This document shows, one piece after another, positions 20,463 through 32,544 of a stretch of DNA of 64,000 bases (position 1 is its first letter; each line of letters starts with the position of its first letter). The position numbers and the translations under genes are program-made. Source of the DNA: Rhodamnia argentea (Eukaryota; Streptophyta; Magnoliopsida; Myrtales; Myrtaceae). The stretch lies in the NCBI RefSeq assembly GCF_020921035.1, contig NC_063151.1:23318934-23382933 (forward strand). The letters are read 5' to 3'. The notes below the pieces were generated by a model. That model saw only the letters and a list, made by a program, of their open reading frames with translations, ran no database searches and was not told the DNA's origin.

Positions 20463-21064
20463 AAGTGTAAAAAGAAAAGCCATAAACTTATTGCATTGGT
20501 ATGGATTCGGTGATAAACCTTTTAATTGTACCAATTTAGTCTTGAACTTTGCATTTGTGCCAATTGAGTCCGTCCGGCCAATTTTGTTTAGAAATTGTTG
20601 ACATGGACATTGATCGTCCCACAGGCACGACCGACGCTAATGTGAACTTTTTCATATAATTTTTAACTATTTTTTATTTTTTGATATTTTATTGGTTTTT
20701 TCTTTTTCTTTTATTTACTTTTTTTATTATTGAGGGTTGGCGAGGGCATTGTAGCCCTTGCCATACCTCGACAAGGGTCACTGGCCCTCGCCTTTGGCCG
20801 GCGGGGATCTCGCCGGCCCTCAATAAAAGAAAAGAACAAGAAAAAAATCAAAAAAATTTATCAAACATTAAAAAAATGTCCATGTCGGCGTCCGCCGTAC
20901 CACGTAGGATGATTGACATCCATGTCGATCATTTTTAGCTAAAATTGGCTGAATGGACTCAATTGGCACAAATGCAAAAGGTTTATGACTAAATTGGCAC
21001 AATAAAATGTGTAAAACTGAATTGGTACCAATGCAATAGGTTGAGGGTTTTTTTTTTTACACTT
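20463..21064. mobile_element. Long-TIR non-autonomous element, copy A (Mutator-like?)
   Basis: The left end AAGTGTAAAAAGAAAAG and the reverse-complemented right end AAGTGTAAAAAAAAAAAC match, and the arms stay complementary for over 100 bases. Both carry ATTGCATTGGTA, CAATTTAGTC, GCATTTGTGCCAATTGAGTC and GGCCAATTTT. The flanks read AAAATGGAG and AAAATGGAT, a plausible 8-9 bp target-site duplication of the Mutator type. The core (about 20735-20830) is GC-rich with imperfect GGCGAGGGC/GCCCTCGCC inverted motifs. No transposase is encoded. The same family recurs near 39.2, 42.7 and 48.9 kb. Confidence 0.8.
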
Positions 21065-21972
21065 CAAAAATGGATGTTGATGTAAGTGAATATTGCACAT
21101 AATCATTTGACACGTAATATCATGTATGAAAATAATACAACTCAAAACTGTATATTCGAACACAACTCTTTATGTCCGAAAAAACAGGTTAATTCGAACA
21201 AAACTTTTCATTTCTACAAACTGTCATGTCTGGAAAATTGCAACCTTTCAAAACTTGTAAGAGCACCTAATAACTGTTAGGCAAAATATATATTCATAAT
21301 TAATAATGATAAAAACTAATCGTAACTCCTTTGTGAACAATTTCGCTAGGATACAACAGTTATTTTATAATTATTAAATTTTAATTTTAATAAATATAAA
21401 TAAATAATCATTGATTAGTGCCTTCATTTGAAAGCCTCGAATAGCTTTTCACTTATATATTGGCTCATAATCTCCCATATTTTGTATGTTTTACAAGCAA
21501 ACAAATAACAATTGTGTTACTTAAGGTTTAGGGTTTAGGGTCATGTGTTAGCATGAGTTAGAAAGATCATGCGATTCGTTAGACTTAGGTACCAATCAAA
21601 TGCTTGCAGATCTCATCGAGAAAGGGTCATGAAAATCATGGGAGAGGAAGGGCACTCTCACTGGTTTTTAGAGATGATCTGAGTAGAATCCCCCTCCATT
21701 GCAATGGCGTCCGTCGAAGCCTTTTATTGTTTTTTCCCTTTCATGATCATGTCTTGAGAGTTTTTTTTTTAATCAGACATGTCTTGAGAGTTCAGAGGTT
21801 AATTCTATTACGGATTATCCGAGAAATGTAGTACATGGATTGGTGGATTTTGCATCGGAGGAATAGGAGTTATCAATTCCATCAGTTTGTGTCCCATGTC
21901 GGGCTATTGCATTTTCAATTGAAATCGAGATAGGCTGGATTTTAGTTGTTAATAGTACCTCATCGCTTTTAG
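21065..21972. other. AT-rich spacer with a short telomere-like motif
   Basis: Includes GGTTTAGGGTTTAGGG at about 21526-21541, two plant telomere-type units, too short to mean anything by itself. No gene is recognised. Confidence 0.45.
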
Positions 21973-22214
21973 GTTCTATTTATTTTTGTGAAAAATGAAT
22001 GATTTGAAAAATATTTTTTCTAAAAATGATCGCTTGTAATTCCTTTAGATTATTAGTCAATGGAAAGTGTTTTCCTTATCGACAATAATTTATGTCAAAC
22101 ATTTTCGTAGACAATGAAATATTTTCCGTCCATTTATTTTCTTAAGAGATACAAGATATCATTTATTTTTAAAATGACTTCTGAAACACTAATTTTCCGT
22201 GAAACAAATGGAAT
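21973..22214. mobile_element. MITE with imperfect TIRs
   Basis: The left end TTCTATTTATTTTTGTGAAA and the reverse-complemented right end TTCCATTTGTTTCACGGAAA form a terminal inverted repeat around about 240 bp of AT-rich DNA with no coding capacity. It is similar in style to the elements at 37.1-37.7 and 48.0 kb. Confidence 0.6.
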
Positions 22215-22491
22215 CTTTAAAGTAATCATGGATGCTTTTGATAAGACTACCTTTGCAAATAAGGAAGTGAGAGGGCGCTTTCTACATATTATACCGATAG
22301 ATCTTATGATTGTGTTTGGTCGATTGTATTCAATTTGGGACGGGTTCGTTAAAAATGTAGTGATTGAGAGCGGTATGATGAACTCGCGTATAGTGTGACC
22401 ATGAAACTTCTAATTTTATATCCAACCCAAAGGTTCAAGCCAAAATCGACCTATAAGCATGTATAAATAAATAACCCATCATATCTTTAGG

Positions 22492-22967
22492 AATGGGAAA
22501 AGAGCCGAGTTAAGTGAGAAACCAGATTCTATTGAGGTAAGGACAAACTCTCGTATTCCTCCGTTAAAGCAAGAGTTAAAGTTTAATGTAGATGGTGCAT
22601 GGAAGGATAACAAAGGGGCCATAGGTATTATTGCACAATCAGACGGAGGCTTGGTTGTTCAAGCATGGAGAAGACAAGGAAGATGGAACTCAACATTGGA
22701 AGTGGAAGTTGCAGTTGTTCTTCTCGCTTGCAAACTTCCGCTTGCAATGCTGCTCAATCTCTCGACATTCACAAAGCAGTCTTCAAAAGTGATTGCAAGG
22801 TGTTAATAAATGCAATACAACATAGGTATCTTTGCCCTTGGTGCCTTCATCCATTCATTTCGGACTCTCGTCTCCTTCTAAACAACAACCTAGGATGGAT
22901 TTTGAAATGGACCAGCAAAACATATAATGGAATTGCTCATGAGCTCACAAATTGGGCTTTTCATTAG
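22492..22967 (+). pseudogene. LINE-type RNase H (RVT_3) domain relic
   Basis: The translation shows LKFNVDGAWKDNKGAIGII, then LEVEVAVVLLACKLP, and after a frame change near 22735 AVFKSDCKVLINAI and GIAHELTNWAFH before a stop. This follows the order of a plant type-I RNase H domain (first Asp in NVDGA, Glu in LE.E, Asp in SDCK, final AHELTNWA), as found at the C-terminus of L1-like LINEs and in related host proteins. The frame change indicates a decayed copy. Confidence 0.7.
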
Positions 22968-22970
22968 ATA

Positions 22971-24300
22971 GGAACTATATCTTCTTTTCTTTATAATAAT
23001 CTCCCATCTAGAGTGAAAAATAAAGTATTAGTAGAATCTTCTTTCATCAATTATCTTCATGTGGGCTCCTTTTACTCCTTGTAATATTTGCCCAGCTTTG
23101 ATGGAATAAAAGTGTTTTTCTAGTGGAATAAAAAAAACCCATCTTATTTGTATTTATTAAGTGGGAGCACATCATAATTTATTGAGTCTATGCATGCTTA
23201 TTATTAGTAAATAGGTAGAGAATTTTGGTCAATATAAATTATATAGTAAAAATAACTAGTGATGTGTACTATGATTGATTTTTATGTCAGAATAATTAAA
23301 TATTAAGTCATGCCTTCATCCAACAACTTAAAATTTTAGAACAGTTAGCAATGATCCCACAAAATTCCATATGGTATCGGAGCAGAAGGTTTCGAAAAGG
23401 CCAAATCAAGAGCAGTTGACAATAGTCTTACAAAATCTCATATTTTATATTTCACAAAATATATTTATGTAGCATCCAAGGCAGACATCGATACAAAGGT
23501 TTAAAAAAGTAGGAAATTTTCACTTCAATCTACAACATTGGTGTTAAGCCAATTTGTTCAATAACATGCACCAAAGTAAAGAATATGATAATCCCCAAAT
23601 TTCCCTGAACATCTCTTACAAATTTAGTTCATATACATTCCTAGAAATCTGCTAGCGGTCTTGCGCGCGAGAATGCCCGAAATTTTTTAACCCTAGGGAT
23701 TGGTTTTATATTGCGTTTATTGTAAAAGATTGGGCTGAACACAAAGATTCTATTTAGATAGACATATTTATCTAGATATATAAAATTAAAATAAAATAAA
23801 ATAAAAAAAATTCAAATGCTTCTCTTGTTTGTTCTCGTTCGTTGTGTCGGATCCATAATTAATCTTATGGGTTTATAGGATTGGTGTATTTTTTGAATCC
23901 CTTAGTTTCGGATCATGAATGGAGCCAAGTATCACAACCTCTCCTACCCATCTCGTACATTGTCCTTTTCGTTCCGTGGATTTTACGAAAAAAGTTTTTG
24001 ACGAAAGAGGACAAATATTTCTCTTTTCTTTTTTCTCTTTTTTTTCCTCATGTAAATTTGACACGAGATGAAGGATTGGTAGTGACTTGGATGATGGCTA
24101 TGGTTCCTGAAAAAAAAGCCAAAAACAGGGGGGGAGGGGAATTTATTTTTATTGTGGGTGGGGGATGAGAAATAAATTCGTTTTCGGGCCGAATCTGACA
24201 TGGCCACCAGTGGGCCCCCACCCTTGACCGGAAAACGGGGTTCATCTCACGGTCACGTCGCTTTCCACGGTATAGCGCGAAGGGGCGTTTTGACTGCGTT
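22971..24300. other. Spacer with a primer-binding-site-like motif
   Basis: At 23372-23383 TGGTATCGGAGC differs by one base from the initiator-tRNA-Met primer-binding site TGGTATCAGAGC used by many plant LTR retroelements. Around it, CAGTTAGCAATGATCCCAC (about 23342) is echoed by CAGTTGACAATAGTCTTAC (about 23414). This looks like LTR-retroelement debris. No coding sequence is recognised. Confidence 0.45.
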
Positions 24301-24882
24301 CGGGCAACGGGCAGGGCCCCCCGCTTCGGGCAGTCTCCCTCCCCCAGCACGCCTTCAACACACTCACTCACTCAAAAAAAAAAGAAAAAAGAAAAAGCGA
24401 GAGAGAGAAAGAGAAAAAAGGTTCTTAAACAAAAGATGACACAGCACAGCGAGGGACTCTCTTCCTCACAAGAACGCTTATCGTGCAGGTGAAAAAGTTG
24501 CACGGAGAGAGAGAGAGGAGGAGGAGAAGAAAAGATGGATTCGAAAAGGGAAAGGGTTTATTTGAAATGGAAAGTGAAAAAAAACGCAATTTTTCTGAAA
24601 TTTGTTCAGTGAAATTTTCAGTCTTAGCCCCCCTCTTCCACCACTTTTGGGCCTTGGCAGTGCTTTTGGCTGTAATGTGATGCCTCTGGATCGAAGTTTT
24701 GTCTGGGGATTTTCGTGGGTTCTCTGCTTTTCGGCGATGGGTGCTTTGTGCGAGTGATTCCAAGCAGTTCGGTGCGAGATTCGAGTCGGTGGTGGTGCTT
24801 TTGGGTTGTTCTTGGTGATGGTGTGTTGGACGCGGGTTTGTTTCTTGGATCTGGGAAGATCGCTTCGGTGTTAGTTCTGGAA
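24301..24882 (+). promoter_or_regulatory. Probable SERK promoter-proximal and 5'UTR region
   Basis: Lies directly upstream of the SERK ATG. It contains purine-rich GA/AAAAAGAAA tracts (about 24374-24420, 24505-24535) followed by GC-richer DNA up to the start codon, as is common in plant 5'UTRs. No TATA box or transcription start could be fixed. ORFs here are not supported as genes. Confidence 0.4.
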
Positions 24883-27800
24883 ATGGAGAGAGAGTTTTGC
24901 ATTTCGCTCTTCTTGGTTCTTTGTTCATCATGGATGGTGCACGCCAACATGGAAGGTTTGTTTGTATCTCTCTGCTTTATTAGCTCAATTTTTTGTGCTT
25001 CAAGAAAATTTTGATCTTTTTCTTGTTCTTCTGGGTTCGTTCGTGATAATGTATGTGGCCTTTTTTTTTTTTTCCTTTTCTTTTGGGTTCAATATCGCTC
25101 TTCTAAGATTTTTTGGGTTGCGAATGAGTAGACCGACCATTATGTGGTCACTGTTGAGGATATTCCAAAACTGTAATTGCTGTGTTTATGCTTTTTTCTA
25201 CTCTTGTTAAGTTTTTCCATGACTAACCTTTTACTCGTGGACTTAAATTGAATGAGTTTGGTGGCTTGATAGTCTCTTTTTGGTGCAATTTTGTTGCCCT
25301 CATTTAGTTGAAGCACTTTCGGTAATGTCTAGAAAGGCCATTCGAAGCAATGCTATTATGGAATGCCTTCTCTTTATAATGCCGGTTGCATTTTTAGGGG
25401 GATAATTTCAGGTCTTGTTGTGCAAAAAGTAGAATGAGGCCAGCCACTGCCAGTAAGGAAACAGATGTTAGATGATGTCGGGTTGACATGATTCATGAAC
25501 TAGTGCAAGTAATGAAGAAGTTGTTTCCTGGAGTAATCTTATTGCCTTTTGAGAGGTTTGGTATGCTATTCACTTCACAGTGCATGGTTCCCTCTTCTGT
25601 GATATATGCGAGTGAGCTGCCTACTTTTTTTCATCACAGTGGTCTTGGAAATTGGAAAGGAAATACCCTTTTGCTAAAAAAAAAAATAATATTCATGCTA
25701 ATGGTTACTGTCTGAAATTGATTGACAGGTGATGCTTTGCATAGCCTGAGGACAAGCTTAGAAGATCCCAGCAATGTCCTGCAAAGTTGGGATCCCACCC
25801 TTGTCAACCCTTGCACATGGTTTCATGTCACATGTAACAATGATAATAGTGTTATAAGAGTGTAAGTTCTCTCCTATTCTTGTGTTTTTTAATCTTTTCA
25901 GAGGGCTTGTCATGCATACTGGTGGAGCAATTGTTAAAGCTTTATTCCGTGGGCAGTTATTAATGAGGTTTATTCATTTTGACAGTGATCTTGGAAATGC
26001 AGCTCTATCTGGTCAGCTAGTCCCTCAGCTCGGTCTTCTTAAGAATTTGCAGTACTTGTAAGTTTGTTTGAACTTTGAAAAGACTAAATTTTACACCTGA
26101 AGTTCATACAGCCTTGATTAAAAAAAATGTTAGGAATTTCTTTTTCATTAATTTGTTTGAGGTTTTTCACTCCTTGCTAGTTTTTCCAAGTTGTTGACTG
26201 CCAGTTTAGCATGTTGTTGTATGGTTACTGTAGGTCATTGTACAACTGAAACGTGCTATGAGTGCTTAAGAGGACTTAGTTGAGATAAAATTCCTGTATA
26301 AGCAGTAATTTGGTATTCGTTACTGATGTAACTGCAAACTTTCCTATAGACTAGATGCTTGTCACAAGTAGCAAACAAAAATATTACTCTGAAAGCATTT
26401 GGGCCTGGGTTTCCATGTTGTCAAGGACAAGAGTCTCAGTAAAAACTCTTCCATTTGCACTTCACTGCCTTTTGTACTTGTGCTGCCTAGATACTTTGTA
26501 GACATCTGATCACCAATCCAATTGCTTTTGGCAGGGAACTCTACAGTAATAATTTGAGTGGGCCTATTCCTAGTGACCTTGGTAATTTGACCAGCTTGGT
26601 GAGTTTGGATCTTTATATGAACGGTTTTTCTGGTCCCATCCCAGATACATTGGGCAAGTTATCCAAGCTGCGCTTCTTGTGAGTTTTCATCTCCTCCCCC
26701 CAACTTTCTGAAGTATAGAAGCAACAGAAGATCATTAGCTACTTAGTCTCAACACTCTAATATATTTCGTGCTTTTACTCTTGTTAACTCTTACTTTATT
26801 CTTATTGAATTTTGTTTTATATGCCCCTGCTGACCGTGGGATTTAATTGGTAGGTGATGAAAAGAATTTTCTGTTTTTTTATTAAGGAAGTTATGCCTGT
26901 TAAATGATTAGAATTCAAAAGTTTAAGCTATTCGGGGTAAAAGCAACATGCAAGCAGATGGACTTTTTGAAGGGGGATGAAGGAATTGAAATTTGGCTCA
27001 GATGCCATGTGGGAGGAGTCACTCTAAAGCTAAGATAATAGGTCCAGCAGGGTACGTATGTATATTGGCCAGGACAAACCTTTCTGACAAAAAATGTCAG
27101 AACTTTAGTATGAGTTAGAATGATGTAAAACTGTGCTTTATAGTTTACCTCTCGCCTCTAATAAAATGGCAAAGGATTTGCATTTGACACAGTACTCAAT
27201 TCAATCTATCTCTATCAAGGAGATTGCCGTTGTAGCTTTACATTTTCTTAACTATTCTTTTCCAACTGTATTTTGATCATTAAGCAAAACCATAGTGAGG
27301 CATCAGGAAAGGAAATACCTTATTCCATTAGGGTATAACTAGTGGTATTTCTGAAGATTGCACATTGTGTCTTTTACTTGAAAATAGAAACGTGAAAAGT
27401 GATTGAACTGAGGAATGCGTCCTTAAAATCTACTTGGTTGCTAAGTGACCTCCAAGCATGTGGACTATGTGATAACTGGTTTTCTTGCTTTAATGCTTTC
27501 TAAAATAAAGAGCGCATCTTGGGCTCAATGATTTGTTATTTTTTTTTCTTATTTTATTTAAATGTTTCTTTTTCTGGATTTAACAATGCGCTGAGAAAAA
27601 TTTTGTGGAATGATAGGCGGCTCAACAACAACAGCCTGACAGGTCCAATTCCGATGTCTTTGACTAATATCTCTACCCTGCAAGTGCTGTAAGTGATCTC
27701 AATACTTGTGGATCAGTAGCGCGAAGAATGCTAGACATGCAAAATAATGCGTCTTTTACGACTCTTTGCAGGGATCTATCAAATAACCGTCTGTCAGGAG

Positions 27801-30800
27801 AAGTTCCAGATAATGGTTCCTTCTCCTTGTTCACTCCTATCAGGTTATTGAATGAAATTTGATCTGAGCTGTTATAATGATTATTTAAGAATCCACTTTG
27901 AACTTGATTTTGTTTATGCAGTTTTGCCAATAATTTGAACTTATGTGGGCCAGTTACTGGGCACCCTTGTCCGGGTTCTCCTCCATTCTCTCCTCCTCCT
28001 CCATTTGTACAACCACCACCAGTTTCTTCACCAGGTGATTGTCCTGTTATTGGTTCTTCCGATTTCTTTCAAATCATGAAGCCCTTTTTAATTGTATAGC
28101 TGCAGCTTGCCCTGGATGTTCCTGTAATAGTATAGTCGGCTTCTCTCAGAGCTACAGTGAACCAATTTAGTGGTGCAAAGCTACCAATTCAAATGCCATA
28201 TGAATTTTTGTTTAATAGCTTGTTCCTTGTCATCTTCTTACCATCAATTTGACTCCGGATAGGTTCTCGGCATTGTTTAGTGTACCTTATTATAGCATCG
28301 ATTGAATCATAAATGGATCTAGTAGCTTAGATAGATCGAAAAAGCTGTGAATAGGGCTTCAGTTATTCTTTTCTCAAGATAGTTCATAGGGAAGGCAACT
28401 CAATACAATAGGTAGCTCGAGCTGTTAAAGAAGCTCAAACCAGGTGGCCTAATCCAAGAATGCCGAATCCTGGACGGGAGAATAGGTTCATCTGGAATAT
28501 GATACTTGATTATCTTTATTGGGGAATTGTTCATTTGTTTAGCATTGCTTAATGAGATATACATGCTTTGAATGTTTATACTCATATTCTTAGAATGCTG
28601 CAGGAGGGAACAGTGCAACTGGAGCAATTGCTGGGGGAGTTGCTGCGGGTGCTGCCTTACTCTTCGCCGCCCCAGCAATTGCCTTTGCATGGTGGCGCCG
28701 AAGGAAGCCCCAAGAATTTTTCTTCGATGTGCCGGGTTAGTGATTCGGAAGGAGGTTATTATTTTCCTTGTAATGGATATGCAGGGTTCTCATTACTTGC
28801 CTCTGAATTTTCTTTTAACAGCTGAAGAGGATCCAGAAGTTCATTTAGGACAACTAAAAAGATTTTCACTACGAGAACTGCAAGTTGCGACAGATAGCTT
28901 TAGTAACAAAAACATCCTAGGCCGCGGCGGATTTGGTAAGGTTTACAAAGGACGTCTAGCTGATGGTTCTCTTGTGGCTGTAAAACGGCTGAAAGAAGAG
29001 CGCACACCTGGGGGAGAGTTGCAGTTTCAAACAGAAGTAGAGATGATTAGTATGGCGGTCCATCGTAATCTCCTGCGGTTGCGTGGGTTTTGCATGACTC
29101 CTACTGAGAGACTTCTTGTTTATCCCTACATGGCTAATGGAAGTGTTGCATCGTGTTTAAGAGGTAGCATTCATACAACATTCTTAAAACATCTAAGGGT
29201 GGATACTGCATGTCCTAGTTTAACGTTTTTTCCTTGTAGACCTTCAGAGTATAGGGTGTTGCCAGGAAGTGCCTTCTCTGCAGTCTTGCATATATAACGT
29301 TAGGATGCTTTGTTATCACAGGCTGCAGTTAATTGGACAACTCAAACGATGTCAATATTACTTTTGTTTATTTCTTTGTAGAACGGCCTCCATCTCAGCT
29401 ACCTCTTGATTGGAAAACTCGTAAGCGAATAGCGTTGGGATCTGCCAGGGGTCTTTCATATTTGCATGATCATTGTGACCCTAAAATCATCCATCGTGAT
29501 GTAAAAGCTGCCAACATCTTGCTGGATGAGGAGTTTGAGGCTGTGGTAGGTGACTTTGGGTTAGCTAAACTTATGGACTACAAGGACACCCATGTTACAA
29601 CTGCAGTCCGTGGAACTATAGGGCATATAGCTCCTGAGTACCTCTCTACAGGGAAGTCTTCAGAGAAAACTGATGTCTTCGGTTATGGTATCATGCTTCT
29701 AGAGCTGATCACAGGGCAGAGGGCATTTGATCTTGCTCGACTTGCTAATGATGATGATGTCATGTTGCTTGATTGGGTATGTGTTGGATATGACATTTAT
29801 TGTTTGTCTGTGCTTTCCTTTGTTATCTTTTTCCTAGTGGCCAACAGTGTTATAATCTTTCTTTTTCAATTTTGCAATATTGAAATTCTCTTAAATAGCA
29901 TCCTGTTTAGAGAGATGTCCTCTTTTTTTCAACTTCAAAGGACCTATGAAAGTTAAAGTTAGCTGCACTCCTTCAATAGATGATGCCTTTATGATTGTTA
30001 TATTAGCTTCTTTAATTAGTTGACTGGTTATTTGGAGACAGGGAATTTTGTTTTTCCTCTTTCTGTAATGAATATAATGGGTTTAGTAATATGTTTTTTT
30101 CTGTATACAGATGAGCTAACAGATCCACTTACTGATTTCGATTTGCATTGCCATTTGCCATTTCCTGTAGTGGGTACATAAGTGACTGTCGATTGATTAT
30201 TTTCCTATCTGGACCAAGATTTATGTTACCAAACTAGGCATGTCATATACTACACAAACTGATGCTAGATGAATTATGTTGCTTAGATTTGGCAATAGTA
30301 ACCGAATCTCAAGAACAGATGAGATTTGTTTGCCTTTTTACTGTGTACAGCCCTGAAACCTGTTGACTTTGCTATAGAAGCAAGGTTCCAGTACAATATC
30401 TCCAAGCGTTATAGTGTTTCGATTTAGTTGAAAGGACTTCTCAAATGCTTTCACCGTGTACTTTATTCCTGAATCTTTTTTTGACTTTGTTAGATAAGCA
30501 AGGTCATAGTACAACACCTCCAAATAATTGAGGCATTTGTTGGATCTCTTTGAGCCATGCCTTTTGTTTAGTCTCTGCTGTCTTTTTCAGCATTCCATCC
30601 TTAAAAATTTGATGATCCCTCCAGGTGAAAGGACTGCTCAAAGAGAAGAAGTTAGAGATGCTGGTTGATCCTGATCTCCAGAACAATTACGTGGAATCGG
30701 AGGTGGAACAATTAATCCAGGTTGCTCTTCTATGCACACAAGGCTCTCCTGGTGACCGCCCCAAGATGTCTGAAGTGGTAAGAATGCTCGAAGGTGACGG

Positions 30801-30939
30801 CTTGGCCGAGAAGTGGGACGAGTGGCAAAAGGTGGAAGTCCTTCGTCAGGAAGTGGATTTGGCCCCGCATCCTAGTTCCGACTGGATCATCGACTCAACA
30901 GAGAATCTACATGCGGTTGAGTTGTCTGGTCCAAGGTGA
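24883..30939 (+). CDS. SERK1: Somatic embryogenesis receptor kinase (SERK1/2 type)
   Basis: LRR-RLK co-receptor at the plasma membrane. SERKs pair with ligand-binding LRR receptors in brassinosteroid, immune and reproductive signalling. Eleven exons: 24883-24955, 25729-25861, 25986-26057, 26535-26678, 27617-27688, 27772-27843, 27922-28034, 28604-28735, 28822-29163, 29382-29776, 30625-30939. They join in frame to 620 residues (Arabidopsis SERK1/2 about 625-628), and the exon pattern matches the SERK family. Order: signal peptide (1 to about 22), N-terminal cap with CTWFHVTC, five LRRs on exons 3-6, Pro-rich SPP hinge on exon 7, transmembrane helix (about 233-256), kinase. The kinase has GRGGFGKV from Gly304, the RD motif His422-Arg-Asp424, DFG 442-444, and the terminal ELSGPR. 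All GT-AG. The N-terminal signal sequence is shorter than in Arabidopsis. SERK1 and SERK2 cannot be told apart, so the symbol marks the group. Confidence 0.96.
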
Positions 30940-31244
30940 CCCCTGCATAGTTCAAGTAAAGAAGGCAATTACTTACTACTTTATTATTATTTTTTTTTAG
31001 TTTGAAAGTTTTTCTTTTACCTGCTTAACAACCATGTGCTGATTTGTCTTTGTGTAAGCCCAGGGGCGTTGTATTCATTACAAAACTTGTGCATATGAGC
31101 TTATCTTGTTTGAGGTGCATTTGCATCATCTCATCTGCTGCTGCTCTGCTGATATGATTTTGTTATACACAAGCAGTTTTGCCATTTGGCAGACTAGTCA
31201 AACTCCTCTATTTCCATGGTTGGGATGGCAGCGTAAGCGGGGAG

Positions 31245-31275
<31 letters not shown>

Positions 31276-32544
31276 GGGGTCCTAATTTCTACTTAGAATC
31301 ACACTTAGAACTTGGCAAAGTTGCCTAACTTGGATTTGGAAAATCGATAGCTTCTTCCAGTTATGGATCAGAGGAGCTCCCTCATTGGAATAACGATCTA
31401 TCCTTCTTCTTAACATGTTTTCCTGAGCTTTTTCTTCAATGTTTTCTGCACTTTTTATGTTCCTTCTCAAAGGCAGCAAAGTGTAGCAATCATTAAAGAA
31501 ATGCTCAAGATAACATTTCAGACAGTGTCAATTTAGCTTCTCCGGGTAAAGCGGCTTCTTGGATTTTAGAATGTCACCCACCACGATTTAGCACGATATC
31601 ATCCCATGCCAACAGTATTTCCTGGGTCTAAAGTGTGGATTGTCGTACAAATTTATGTCTCATGGGATGAAGAAACGTCATAACAGCTAAATGGATTCAA
31701 CGTAGTACCTGAAAATTTCATGTCGGGGACTCGAACAACGGGTCTACTGCCCCCATCATTACTTGGGCAAAAGATATGAACTTTCGTGCTGTCACATGAT
31801 TTTAAGTAAAACTCGCATAAACTTTTGAAGCTGTGAGTGAGACTTTCTTCCCCCTACTTGTTGAACCAGCTGGCAATGTGGTATAACCCCTCTGGTTCTC
31901 TAATAACACCGGGAGAGGATCGTGCAATACGATTCTGGGTTTCTACGATGACATCTTAGAAGAGCCAATCTAGGATGGTTGCAAAGGACCACCAGCTTTG
32001 AAGTGTTTGTAGAATGCTACTGGTACTCATGGGGTCGTCCATATGCATCAGTCAAGACAGTTCAACGAATCGAAGAACGATGAAGATCCAATAGCATCAG
32101 CCATAACTAACAATACTTTGGGTAACAAGCCGCTGATTCAAGCAAGAAGGGGAGCAAAACACTGCCTTGGTCCCCTCTGCAAGGATTTATCCGAACATTA
32201 GTCACTAGCTATCAGCCCTGCTATGCGAAATGCAGCAAGTAAGATGAGCATGCGTATCAAAAGTCTGTGTGATTCGCAACAATATTCGATTTACATGGCA
32301 TAAACCAATTGTTATCGTCATGTACTCCTATCGGATGCTCCTGCACAGAACACCTCAAATACCAGCCTGCATGGATGAATTCAAAGGAGCAATTATCATC
32401 ATACAGCAACAATTTTCATAATCCTCATGTACTTCCCTATACAAAAGGCCGATGAAAGCTAAACAGTGAAACAATATGCAACGGGCCAACTCAACACAGT
32501 AGCATATAGAAGTATCTCACCAAACTTTTTACAGACAAATTCAC
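30940..32544. other. Region between convergent SERK and IST1-like genes
   Basis: Should hold the two 3'UTRs. It includes a (GA)n microsatellite at about 31247-31274. No gene is recognised. Confidence 0.5.
31247..31274. repeat. (GA)n microsatellite
   Basis: About fourteen GA units in the SERK 3' flank. Confidence 0.9.

Noticed and set aside
21526-21541. Telomere-type GGTTTAGGGTTTAGGG
   Set aside because: Only two units. It may occur by chance or as a common promoter motif, so it is not an interstitial telomere.
28572-29297. Single 241-codon frame spanning part of the SERK kinase
   Set aside because: It reads through two introns. The exon structure with family-conserved junctions explains the sequence better.
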